From the NCBI RefSeq assembly GCF_009909195.1, contig NZ_JAAAMU010000001.1, positions 1 through 64,000 of the forward strand: a stretch of 64,000 nt of DNA. Reading direction: 5' to 3'. The notes below the pieces were generated by a model. That model made no database searches, was not told where the DNA came from, and was given only the letters and a program-made list of their open reading frames with translations. Both the position numbers and the translations under genes were made by a program. Shown here in pieces: positions 1-7,644 of this stretch; position 1 is the stretch's first letter; each line of letters begins with the position of its first letter. The stretch comes from Paenibacillus sacheonensis (lineage in GTDB: Bacteria; Bacillota; Bacilli; Paenibacillales; Paenibacillaceae).

Positions 1-94
1 CGCCTAAGGACTTCGCAATGCTCTTAGCCCCAGCAGTTCCCGACAGATATCGATTAATGGCTTCTAATTTTAACTCTAAATTGAATTTGGACAA
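1..94 (-). CDS. IS3-family transposase OrfA, N-terminal fragment (runs off the left edge)
   Basis: A TTG start at 94 opens a frame beginning MSKFNLELKLEAINRYLSG and continuing with AKSIAKSLG. This is the N-terminal helix-turn-helix segment of IS3-family OrfA proteins, which bind the element ends and supply the N-terminus of the OrfAB transposase made by frameshifting. The sequence GGAGGTG a few bases upstream fits a ribosome binding site and lies inside the terminal hairpin, so folding of read-through RNA could hide it. Only 31 codons are present before the window edge. The identification rests on sequence pattern and on its position at the element end. Confidence 0.78.
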   Translation of the reverse strand, partial: MSKFNLELKLEAINRYLSGTAGAKSIAKSLG

Positions 95-147
95 AAAAAC
101 TGCACCTCCAATCGTTAGATGGTGTCTAACAATTGGGGTGCAGTTCA
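1..147 (-). mobile_element. End of an IS3-family (IS150-like) insertion sequence
   Basis: The window opens inside an insertion sequence read on the minus strand. Its outer end is near 147, where the minus strand begins TGAACTGCACCCC, a TG-type terminal sequence that I associate with the IS150 group. The end folds into a long hairpin (arms 98-119 and 125-145, two imperfections) followed on the minus strand by seven T. It is therefore terminator-shaped and would block transcription entering from outside. The start of the first transposase frame lies directly behind it. The other end and any target duplication lie outside the window, so activity cannot be judged. Confidence 0.8.
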
Positions 148-329
148 AACCTCGGCTGCCTTTCTCTATGTTTATTTTAGGATTCCCTTCTAAAGCAGTT
201 AAACGGCATGATTAACAGCGCCGTCGATGACAGCTTCATCTACGCTTGCATTTTCATTCGCGAGGCCCGGGATTTGCCGCACCGCGACTTGTAGAGCTAC
301 ATTCGCTTACGCGATGGTTCCGCGAGGTA
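148..329. other. Intergenic stretch, nothing recognised
   Basis: Between the IS end and the first terminator I see no supported gene. One open frame of 28 codons begins near 208, but it has no ribosome binding site and resembles nothing I know. The stretch may be the flank of an IS insertion. Confidence 0.4.
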
Positions 330-366
330 AAAAAAAGAGAAACCCGCCGCTATAGTGGGTTTCTCT
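330..366 (-). terminator. Rho-independent terminator of the aldo/keto reductase gene
   Basis: Arms 336-345 and 357-366 pair perfectly over ten bases. On the minus strand the hairpin is followed by a run of T (positions 336 down to 329). It lies about 100 bases beyond the stop codon of the minus-strand gene that ends at 463. Confidence 0.8.
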
Positions 367-374
367 ACTGTCTG

Positions 375-402
375 AGCGCCGCGTTAGAGCGGCGCTTTTC
401 TT
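375..402 (+). terminator. Terminator-like hairpin reading rightward
   Basis: Arms 375-382 and 389-396 (AGCGCCGC and GCGGCGCT) pair perfectly with a six-base loop and are followed by TTTTCTT on the plus strand. No plus-strand gene is visible upstream, so it may shield the reductase gene or be left over from an older arrangement. Confidence 0.55.
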
Positions 403-462
403 ATCGATTTCCTGAATGACTGCCCAAGACTAACCGTCGCTGCGTCTGCTTTCGTTCCGATG

Positions 463-1443
463 TTACTGGAAGCCGAGTACGGGATGCGGCACGTACAGCT
501 CTTCCAACGAACGGATCTCGTCTGCAGTCAACGCGAGCGAGAGCGCCGCCGTCGCGTCGTCCAAATGGCCGGGCTTCGTCGCGCCGATGATCGGCGCCGT
601 GACGGGGGATTTGCTCAACATCCAGGCTAACGCGACCTGGGCACGCGGTACCCCGCGTTCGGCGGCGATGCGCCCGACGCGTTCGACGATCCCGCGGTCC
701 GAGTCGACGGCGGCCGTGTACAGCGTCTTGCCGAACGCGTCGGTCTCCGAGCGTTCGCTGATTTCGTCCCAGCCGCGCGTCAAGCGGCCGCGGGCCAGCG
801 GGCTCCAAGGGATTACGCCTACGCCGAGATCGCGGCAGAGCGGAAGCATTTCCCGCTCTTCTTCGCGGTACAGCAGATTCAGATGATTTTGCATGCTGAC
901 GAATTTGGTCCAGCCGTGCCTTTCCGCCGTGAACTGCGCTTTGAGAAACTGCCAGGCGTACATGGACGAAGCGCCGATATAACGGGCCTTGCCGGACTTG
1001 ACGACGTCATGCAGCGCTTCCATCGTTTCCTCGATCGGCGTGTGCGGGTCCCAGCGGTGAATTTGATAGAGATCGATATAGTCCGTTCCGAGTCTGCGCA
1101 GGCTGTCGTCGACTTCGCTCAGGATCGCCTTGCGCGACAAGCCGGCGCCGTTCGGGCCGGGCCGCATGCGGCCGTGAACCTTCGTCGCAATGACGACTTC
1201 TTCGCGGCGGGCAAAATCCTTCAGCGCGCGGCCGACGATTTCTTCGCTTGTGCCGTCCGAGTAAACGTTGGCGGTATCGAAGAAATTGATGCCCAGCTCA
1301 AGTGCCTTGCGGATGAAGGGGCGGCTCCGCTCCTCGTCCAGCGTCCACGAATGCGCTCCTCTTGACGATATACCGTAACTCATGCAGCCCAGACATAGTC
1401 TAGATACCTCCAGGCCGGTTTGGCCCAGGCGGGTGTAATCCAT
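463..1443 (-). CDS. Aldo/keto reductase
   Basis: This 326-residue protein has the length and layout of a single-domain NADPH-dependent aldo/keto reductase (TIM barrel). The catalytic tetrad is visible: Asp56 and Tyr61 in FFDTANVYSDG, Lys88 in VVIATKVHG, and His129 in IDLYQIHRWD. The family reduces aldehydes and ketones. The GMSYG-type N-terminus and the SPLARGRLTRGW segment place it with the YhdN/Tas-like branch rather than the xylose reductases. The start is supported by GAGGAGG shortly before the ATG. The gene is monocistronic, with a terminator at 330-366. Its substrate cannot be read from the sequence. Confidence 0.9.
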   Translation of the reverse strand: MDYTRLGQTGLEVSRLCLGCMSYGISSRGAHSWTLDEERSRPFIRKALELGINFFDTANVYSDGTSEEIVGRALKDFARREEVVIATKVHGRMRPGPNGAGLSRKAILSEVDDSLRRLGTDYIDLYQIHRWDPHTPIEETMEALHDVVKSGKARYIGASSMYAWQFLKAQFTAERHGWTKFVSMQNHLNLLYREEEREMLPLCRDLGVGVIPWSPLARGRLTRGWDEISERSETDAFGKTLYTAAVDSDRGIVERVGRIAAERGVPRAQVALAWMLSKSPVTAPIIGATKPGHLDDATAALSLALTADEIRSLEELYVPHPVLGFQ

Positions 1444-1623
1444 TTCGATTCCTCCTCTGATTTCGTCGAACGAATTGGCGAATGAAATCTGCTCATTTCA
1501 TTGTCGACTCTATCGTAACGTTTTTTCGCGAGGATCACAATTTCCGCCCGCGGGTTAGCGCGACTTATCTTGCGAGGTTCACGTATAATAAAAGGGATTA
1601 ATTGTAAACGGGGAGACGCTCCA

Positions 1624-2028
1624 TTAACCTCTGCCGCTAAACCGTTCTATCGCTTCCTCGGTCACCGGCGCGAAGAGGTTAACGAGATTGCCGTCGGGAT
1701 CGCGAAACAGCGCGGCACGGTTCCCCCATGGCATCGTGGCGGGTTCCTTTACCCACTCGCCGACGAACGGCTTCAAGCGCTCGAATTCGGCATCGACGTC
1801 TTGGACGCGGAACTCGATGATGACCGTGCGGTTATTGGCCGCCACGGCGGAACCGGCGCCGAACAGATGCACCGTCTCGGAGTGCCCGATCGCCAGGGTG
1901 CACGAGGGCACGACAAGTTCGGCGAAGACAGGCGCGGGGCGTTCCGCCGAAACACCTAGGACTTTCTCATAAAATGCGACGAGACGATCCACGTCGTCGG
2001 TAATGATGCGTACAGAAGCAAAGTTCAC
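1624..2028 (-). CDS. VOC-superfamily protein (glyoxalase/bleomycin-resistance fold)
   Basis: The 134-residue protein shows the paired beta-alpha-beta-beta-beta pattern of the vicinal oxygen chelate fold. Recognisable parts are VRIITDDVDRLVAFYEKVLG at the start, a central IIEFRVQDVDAEFERL repeat, and the closing FRDPDGNLVNLF motif. Members bind a metal between the modules or act as antibiotic-binding proteins, and nothing here separates the two. The start codon is GTG at 2028, with GGATGAT shortly upstream. An inverted repeat at 2103-2132 lies about 75 bases upstream and could be the operator of this gene. Confidence 0.8.
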   Translation of the reverse strand: MNFASVRIITDDVDRLVAFYEKVLGVSAERPAPVFAELVVPSCTLAIGHSETVHLFGAGSAVAANNRTVIIEFRVQDVDAEFERLKPFVGEWVKEPATMPWGNRAALFRDPDGNLVNLFAPVTEEAIERFSGRG

Positions 2029-2102
2029 GAGCTATCATCCTTCCAATGGTGGTGTTACAGGATTGTTTCCTAGCTTTATGGGCGTACTCCGATTATAAAA
2101 TT

Positions 2103-2132
2103 ACTCTACTGACAGCAGTATGTCAGCAGAGT
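2103..2132. promoter_or_regulatory. Inverted repeat, candidate operator or hairpin
   Basis: Arms 2103-2113 and 2122-2132 pair with one mismatch. The core CTGACA-N6-TGTCAG (2109-2126) is a perfect palindrome of the size bound by dimeric repressors such as TetR-type proteins. It lies upstream of the VOC gene. It could also act as a minus-strand terminator for the frame ending at 2234. Confidence 0.4.
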
Positions 2133-2175
2133 TAGGGCGCTTGTGGGTTTATGCCAAAAATAAGGAGTGATCGAT

Positions 2176-2261
2176 TTGAAAAAGCTGATCGCGGCAGCGG
2201 CCGCGCGAGCGTGATAATAGTCGCCTCATCCGCTTATGCTGCCAAATCAACAGCTTCGTAA
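2176..2261 (+). pseudogene. Remnant of a secreted-protein gene (signal peptide only)
   Basis: A good ribosome binding site (AAGGAG) precedes a TTG start at 2176 that reads MKKLIAAAAAR and then stops. One frame over, the reading continues VIIVASSAYAAKSTAS before another stop at 2259-2261. Joined by a shift near 2205-2212, the two pieces make a textbook signal peptide (positive N-terminus, hydrophobic core, AYA cleavage region), but nothing follows it. I read this as debris of an exported protein. Confidence 0.35.
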
Positions 2262-2422
2262 TAGAGTGCGATTTCAGGAAGTACCCGAACGACCCAACGC
2301 TCGATTTCCCATCCCCTAGGCCATGCCTCGTTACTGCACGCGATATTCCCCGTCAAGTCATACACGATCCATAAGATCCCTGGCCAGTAACTTGGGACAT
2401 GCCCAAACGGCTGCTGCCGGTA
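2234..2422 (-). other. Unidentified open frame of 62 codons, possibly a gene fragment
   Basis: Directly downstream of the AraC gene the minus strand stays open from 2422 to the TAA at 2234-2236. It encodes a coherent tryptophan- and tyrosine-rich sequence, including WPGILWIVYDLTGNIACSNE and WEIERWVVRVLPEIALYYEA. There is no ATG. A GTG lies inside (IVYDL), but I see no ribosome binding site. The sequence looks protein-like and has no low-complexity bias, so it may be the tail of a decayed gene or an unrecognised small protein. I do not recognise a family. Confidence 0.3.
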
Positions 2423-2434
2423 TCAGCGCGGCCG

Positions 2435-3331
2435 TTATGGGCGATGCCTGCGAAAATCGCCCGGCGTGACGCCGGTATGCTTCTTGAACGTTCGGTTGAA
2501 ATGGCTGATATGGTTGTAGCCGACCTTGGCCGCGATCTCGGTCACGTTCAGGTCCGTTCCTTCGAGGAGCTCCATGGAAGCCTGGATGCGAACGGCCGAC
2601 AAGTACTCGATGTACGATTTTCCTCTCACGAGCCTCAGCATGTGGCTGAAATAAGAAGGGGCCATCAGCGCCTTGGCCGCCATCTCTTCCAAATGGAGAT
2701 CCTCGTCATAATGCGTTTCCATGTAAGCGACGGCATCATGAAACGCTTCCCGGTGCTGGGTTACCTTCTGGCGAGCGTGCTGGCGCTGCGTCTGCGCATG
2801 CCGTTTGTACTGCCTGCCGGCTATGACGAGAAATTTCAATAGATCGGCCTTGATCGCGATCCGGAAGCCGTCTTCCTGCCGTTCCCATTCCGCGAGGATG
2901 TCGTTCAGCAGATGCTCGACTTCCGCCTGGGCGGCAGCGGGGAGCGCCATCTTGGGCATCAGGTCCGTCTCGGAGATCAGCGGCTGTATATAGGCAAAAT
3001 CAACAAATGTCTGCATTCGCGCCAGATCCCGGAAGCTTTCGTTAATGGCATGGGGCATGAAATCGATTTGGATCATGACGAAATCCATCGCGTCGCGCGG
3101 ACCGAGCCGATGCTCGAGAAACGGCGGAATCGAGAACAGGTCGCCCTTGGTCAGCACGTATTGCTCGCCCGCGGCCCAATGAAGGCAGGTGCCGGACATC
3201 ATATAGCAGAGCTGCAGGTGCTCGTGCGCATGCGAGGATCGATTCATGTTCTGCGGATTCCGAATCTCGACCTTGAACGGAAACTCGTCGTCCAGCACCT
3301 CTTTGTACGCATAGATCGGATAATCGGGCAT
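2435..3331 (-). CDS. AraC-family transcriptional regulator with cupin-like sensor domain
   Basis: The 298-residue protein has an N-terminal cupin-type ligand domain (residues about 20-130, with HAHEHLQLCYMMSG and GDLFSIPPFLEHRL) and a C-terminal pair of AraC helix-turn-helix motifs (about 195-296). The latter ends in the family signature ITEIAAKVGY-like helix, then FNRTFKKHTGVTPGDFR. Such proteins are cytoplasmic activators of sugar genes. It is transcribed divergently from the sugar isomerase gene at 3496, with about 165 bases between the two starts, so control of that operon is the natural inference. AGGAGGACATC precedes the ATG. Confidence 0.88.
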   Translation of the reverse strand: MPDYPIYAYKEVLDDEFPFKVEIRNPQNMNRSSHAHEHLQLCYMMSGTCLHWAAGEQYVLTKGDLFSIPPFLEHRLGPRDAMDFVMIQIDFMPHAINESFRDLARMQTFVDFAYIQPLISETDLMPKMALPAAAQAEVEHLLNDILAEWERQEDGFRIAIKADLLKFLVIAGRQYKRHAQTQRQHARQKVTQHREAFHDAVAYMETHYDEDLHLEEMAAKALMAPSYFSHMLRLVRGKSYIEYLSAVRIQASMELLEGTDLNVTEIAAKVGYNHISHFNRTFKKHTGVTPGDFRRHRP

Positions 3332-3495
3332 GATGTCCTCCTCGGGGGCTCGTTCGCGTCTCTTCTGTATTCAAGGTTACAAGGATTCTAGGAATAGTGC
3401 AAAGAAATCGCGGAAAAAGGAAAGCGCTCCCGGGACCGACTTGCCATAATAGGAACGAAGCGCGGGCAGACCGCGCGAGGAGGAGGGATTGCGGC

Positions 3496-4353
3496 GTGAA
3501 CCGATTGGCATTCAGCACGCTGCCCTGCGAGGGCTGGAAACTGGAGGAATTGGCGGCGTTCGCGCGGGAATGCGGGTTCGGCGGCATCGAAGCAAGAGAA
3601 GGGGAGGCATGGGGCATATCCGCCTTCATGACGAAGGCAGAGCGGCAATCCGCGCTGCGCTTGTTCGGGGAACAAGGGCTTCGCGTGACCAATATCGGAT
3701 CGGGAGTCTGCTTTACGGGAAGCGACGGCGACGAAGCGGAGCTTGTCCGGTTCCGGGACGCCGTCCTGCTGGCGCGGGACTTGAATGCCGCCGGAGTACG
3801 AATATTTCTCGGCTATTTTAATACCCGGCTGGATGATCCCGCGCCGTCGATCATTTACGAGCCTATCGTCGCGCGAGTCCGTGCCGCGTGCGATTTCGCA
3901 TCCGCGCACGGGGTGCAAACCTGGATCGAGACGCATAACGAATTCGCGACCGGCCGATCGCTTAACCGGCTGCTGGACGACGTGGGCAAGCCCGAATGCG
4001 CGGTCATCTACGATATCATCCATCCGTTCGAAGAAGGAGAGCCGCCGGAAGAGACGATCGCGCAGCTCGGCAAGTGGTGCGTTCACGTGCATATCAAGGA
4101 CGGCTTGCCGTTCGAGGATCCGCTTGAACGGAGCTGGAAGTATACGAAGCTCGGGGAAGGCCGGGTCCCGGTAGCCGAGATCGTCCGGCTTCTCGAACGG
4201 GCGGGCTATGCCGGTTATTACTCGCTGGAGTGGGAGACCAAATGGCGCAAGGAGCTGCAGACGGCGGATGCGGACCCGAGAATCGTATTTCCGCAGTATA
4301 TCGATTTCATGCGGAGCATGCTCCATCCGGGCGAAGGGGGGATTAAGCGATGA
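3496..4353 (+). CDS. Sugar phosphate isomerase/epimerase (AP endonuclease 2-like TIM barrel)
   Basis: The 285-residue protein begins MNRLAFSTLPCEGWKLEELA and carries the metal-site landmarks of the xylose-isomerase-like TIM barrels: the conserved glutamate in TWIETHNEF, the aspartate in VIYDIIHPF, the HVHIKDG segment and the final YYSLEWETKW glutamate. Relatives interconvert keto sugars or inositol derivatives. I chose the GTG at 3496 because GAGGAGGAGGG lies just upstream; an in-frame ATG at 3397 would add an arginine-rich tail that does not fit the family. The stop overlaps the next gene (ATGA), showing translational coupling with the dehydrogenase. Confidence 0.85.
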   Translation: MNRLAFSTLPCEGWKLEELAAFARECGFGGIEAREGEAWGISAFMTKAERQSALRLFGEQGLRVTNIGSGVCFTGSDGDEAELVRFRDAVLLARDLNAAGVRIFLGYFNTRLDDPAPSIIYEPIVARVRAACDFASAHGVQTWIETHNEFATGRSLNRLLDDVGKPECAVIYDIIHPFEEGEPPEETIAQLGKWCVHVHIKDGLPFEDPLERSWKYTKLGEGRVPVAEIVRLLERAGYAGYYSLEWETKWRKELQTADADPRIVFPQYIDFMRSMLHPGEGGIKR

Positions 4354-5351
4354 AGACGCTGATTGCGATCGCGAATCCCGAACTGCGCGAATTGTTCTGG
4401 ACGAAGGCGACGATCGAGAAGCTTGCCGGAATATCCGAGATGGACTTCGCCCCCTTCAATCGGCCGTTCACGAGCGCCGATCTAGCCGATCGCATCGGGG
4501 AGTACGACGCCTGCATCACGTCGTGGGGATCCCCGGCGTTCACCCCTGAGGTGCTGGCACGGGCCGAGAAACTCAAGTTCATCGGACATGGCGCTGGCAG
4601 CGTCGTCTCCATCGTGAACGAGGACGTATTCGGCACTTCGATTGCCGTCACGTCGGCGAATCCGGTGCTCGCGCTGTCGACCGCAGAGTGCGCGGTCGCT
4701 TTGATCCTTGCGGGGGCATGGGACATGAAGAGCTATAGCGCGCGCATCCCTCGGGGAGCGTGGAGCGACAACAGCCGGGAAACGGTGCTCGGCGTGACGG
4801 GAAGGACGATCGGTCTCGTCGGATACGGCGAAATTTCCAAGCAGGTCATCCGAATGCTGAAACCGTTCGGCGCGAAGGTGCTGCTGTACTCCGCTCATTG
4901 CGCCCGGGAAGAAGCGGATGCCCTCGGCGCGGAGCTGTGCGGGCTGAACGAGCTGTTCGAGCGAAGCGACATCGTGTCGCTGCACAATACGTGGACGCCC
5001 CGCACGGAAGGCATGATCGGGACCGAACAGCTGAAGCGGCTTCGGGACGGCGCGCTCCTCGTCAACACGGCGCGAGGGCCGATCGTGCAGGAGGAGGCGC
5101 TGCTGGCCGAGCTGCGCGCGCATCGCATCCGAGCCGCGCTCGACGTGTACGACCGGGAGCCGCTGCCGGCGGATCATGAACTGCCCGCGCTGCCGAACGT
5201 CATCTGCCTGCCGCATATCGGAGGGTTCCACGATGTGCTGAAGCGCAGCCTTTGCGATTTCGTCGTCGACGAGCTGGGCCGTTTCGCATCGGGCGAGCAT
5301 CTTCTCGGCCGAATTACGCGCGATAGATACCGCAGGTTGACGCCAAGATAA
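4350..5351 (+). CDS. D-isomer specific 2-hydroxyacid dehydrogenase
   Basis: The protein is 333 residues, the usual size for this NAD-dependent family. The Rossmann fingerprint is GRTIGLVGYGEISKQVIRML (about 151-170). The catalytic triad is visible as Arg242 in VNTARGPIVQ, Glu270 in DVYDREPLP and His289 in LPHIGGF. It interconverts a 2-keto acid and a D-2-hydroxy acid in the cytoplasm. Its overlap with the isomerase and closeness to a large glycosidase suggest oxidation or reduction of a sugar-derived acid, but the substrate is not readable. The first gap of any size (about 80 bases) comes before the next gene. Confidence 0.9.
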   Translation: MKTLIAIANPELRELFWTKATIEKLAGISEMDFAPFNRPFTSADLADRIGEYDACITSWGSPAFTPEVLARAEKLKFIGHGAGSVVSIVNEDVFGTSIAVTSANPVLALSTAECAVALILAGAWDMKSYSARIPRGAWSDNSRETVLGVTGRTIGLVGYGEISKQVIRMLKPFGAKVLLYSAHCAREEADALGAELCGLNELFERSDIVSLHNTWTPRTEGMIGTEQLKRLRDGALLVNTARGPIVQEEALLAELRAHRIRAALDVYDREPLPADHELPALPNVICLPHIGGFHDVLKRSLCDFVVDELGRFASGEHLLGRITRDRYRRLTPR

Positions 5352-5430
5352 TCGATGCACGTCTTCGACGGCTTTGTTAAGATAGGAGAAAAACCGGCGA
5401 CAATCGGTAGCATTCGGAGGCGGGAACGGC

Positions 5431-7644
5431 ATGAGGATGATTCGACCGATTCTATATATCAGGAGCGGGATGAATTCCCTGTTCGCTAGACTCATAGCGG
5501 GGTTTCTATTTATCGTGCTGCTGCTGACCTCCCTTACGTTGTACGCCGTTTCCGTATCCAATCGGAACGTGAAGCAGGAAGTCGTCAAATACAACACGTC
5601 GTTGCTCGACCATACCAGGGACAGCTATGAGAAGCACCTGAACCTCATCAAGCAGCAGATGCTGCTATTCTTCACGAGCGACGAGATCATGAGACTGCAG
5701 CAGCAGCCGGACAACGTCGATTATCCGGTCATCATTCGGGAAATCGCGAAGTGGACGACCGTTCCTTATCTGTATATCAACAATATCGTGTTTTATTCGA
5801 AGAAGGACGATCTCGTGCTGGAGAAGGGGACGAGCACGAACGCGGAGTCCATGTTCAACGTCTTCTCCGCCAGCGAGGAATACCCATTGGCGTTCTGGAA
5901 GGCGCAGTTCGGCGGGACGGAAGCGATTCGGATCTATCCGGCCGCGGCGATGGTCAATCACATCTTCCGGGATAGCCCGCAGCCGCTCGGCGAGCTGATG
6001 CCGATGATTATCGAGGGCGTCAACAACCCCGACTTCTACATGATCGTGCTGCTGGATGCCGCCAAGATGTACGAAGCTTTCCATCAGAATCTCTACAAGG
6101 ATTTCCTCATCTATGACGCGCACGGCAAACCGATGTTTAGCCGTACGGGCCGGGAGCCTTTCCTCGCTTTCGGCGACTTGGGGGATTTGGGACAGAACGG
6201 CTCGGGGATCCGGGACGGAAAATATTATTTCGCGAACAGCGGAGAAGCGACCGGGTTCTCGTACGTCTCCCGGGTTCCGGCCGACCGGATCGCCGAGCAG
6301 ACGCGTATCAATCTTACCCTGCTGGCCATTATCCTCGCGGCGATTGCGCTCAGCGTCTTCTTCTCGTTCCTGATTGCGTCGCGCATCAATAATCCGCTCA
6401 AGAAAGTCATCGAATCGATCCGCCGGATGAACGACGACCCACCTTATCGATCGACCATCAATGAGTTCAACTTCATCAGCGGCCGAATCCACGACAACCG
6501 GATGCTGTTCCGCCAGTTCTCTTTCATCAATCATCTGAAAGCGATCCGAAGCCACGAGCCCGATACCCCCAAGCTCGAATTCGCGGACAGGCCGTTCGTG
6601 TTCGTGCTCTACCATATTCAACCGGACAAGGGAGAGCTCTATTCATCGGAAGTCGTTCAGAACTGGCTCTATTACTTGCGCACATTCATAGAAAGCAAAT
6701 TAAAACCGGCTTTTCCCGATTCGCTCACGTTTCAGATCGAACGGGATCAGATTCTCAGCCTCGTGTTCACGGAGGAACCGAAGGACGTCATCGCGCAGTT
6801 GGACGAGATGAGCCAGGTGTTCGATCAGGACTCGGAGCACGGCGTCGTCACGATGGCCGTCACCTCGGCCTATTCGGCTTCGGATCGCCTAACCGCGGCG
6901 TACGAGGAAGCGCAGCGGCTTGCGGGCGAGCGGCTGATGACGGGCAGGACGCAGCTGATTCTCGAACGGGGCTCCGCCCCTGCCGCGTTCGGCTTCTCGC
7001 CGGACCAAGACAAAGCGCTCGAAGCGAACATGAAGGCGGGCAACGCCGTCCAGCTTGCCGTTCTGGTGCAGCAGCATGTCGCGAAATGGCATCGGGACGT
7101 TCCGACGGCAGCATCGCTCGTCCGATTCGCGGAAGCCTTCGCGGGCAAGATCCGCAGCGCGGTCACGCCATTCCCGCTCGGTTCGGAGGAAACCGACGTC
7201 CTGCTCGGCAATACGGGCGAGCGGATCGGGCGCTGCCGGACGGTGAAGGAGCTGGAGGAACTGCTCGTCGAATGGGTGACGAAGACGGCGGAAGCCGTGC
7301 GGGAGAAGAAGGAAGAGAAGCATCCGATCACGACGCAGGTCGTCGATTATATCCACGCACATTTGGCGGAAGAGATCTACTTGGACGTGCTTGCGGCCAA
7401 GCTCAAGATGAGCAGCGGCTATTTGTCGTCTTATTTCAAAGGCAAAACCGGCATGAACATCGTCGACTATATTAACGAAACCCGGATCGCGAAGGCGGCC
7501 GGCCTGCTAAACGACGACCGGCTCAAGATCCGCGACGCCGCCGAAGCGGTCGGATACCGGAACATCACGTCGTTTAATAGAATGTTCAAGAAGTACATGG
7601 GCGTGACCCCGAGCGAATACCGGAAAAGGGAGGATAAGAATTGA
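5431..7644 (+). CDS. Membrane-anchored AraC-type regulator with extracytoplasmic sensor
   Basis: The 737-residue protein has a first transmembrane helix at about 16-41 (LFARLIAGFLFIVLLLTSLT), an extracellular sensor of about 250 residues and a second helix at about 293-315 (LTLLAIILAAIALSVFFSFL). A cytoplasmic linker follows, then a C-terminal AraC DNA-binding domain (about 632-735, ending FNRMFKKYMGVTPSEYRKR). This one-protein sensor/activator design is common next to glycan genes in Paenibacillus. GGAGG precedes the ATG. The TGA overlaps the TTG start of the hydrolase gene, so it most likely senses a sugar released outside and activates this operon. Confidence 0.88.
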   Translation: MRMIRPILYIRSGMNSLFARLIAGFLFIVLLLTSLTLYAVSVSNRNVKQEVVKYNTSLLDHTRDSYEKHLNLIKQQMLLFFTSDEIMRLQQQPDNVDYPVIIREIAKWTTVPYLYINNIVFYSKKDDLVLEKGTSTNAESMFNVFSASEEYPLAFWKAQFGGTEAIRIYPAAAMVNHIFRDSPQPLGELMPMIIEGVNNPDFYMIVLLDAAKMYEAFHQNLYKDFLIYDAHGKPMFSRTGREPFLAFGDLGDLGQNGSGIRDGKYYFANSGEATGFSYVSRVPADRIAEQTRINLTLLAIILAAIALSVFFSFLIASRINNPLKKVIESIRRMNDDPPYRSTINEFNFISGRIHDNRMLFRQFSFINHLKAIRSHEPDTPKLEFADRPFVFVLYHIQPDKGELYSSEVVQNWLYYLRTFIESKLKPAFPDSLTFQIERDQILSLVFTEEPKDVIAQLDEMSQVFDQDSEHGVVTMAVTSAYSASDRLTAAYEEAQRLAGERLMTGRTQLILERGSAPAAFGFSPDQDKALEANMKAGNAVQLAVLVQQHVAKWHRDVPTAASLVRFAEAFAGKIRSAVTPFPLGSEETDVLLGNTGERIGRCRTVKELEELLVEWVTKTAEAVREKKEEKHPITTQVVDYIHAHLAEEIYLDVLAAKLKMSSGYLSSYFKGKTGMNIVDYINETRIAKAAGLLNDDRLKIRDAAEAVGYRNITSFNRMFKKYMGVTPSEYRKREDKN

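Noticed and set aside
18-215. Plus-strand open frame of 65 codons at the left edge
   Set aside because: It is antisense to the IS3 OrfA start and runs through the terminal hairpin; it has no ribosome binding site and no recognisable sequence.
3419-3432. cre-like box before the sugar isomerase gene
   Set aside because: GGAAAGCGCTCCCG keeps the centre but misses three fixed positions of the consensus; too weak to list.
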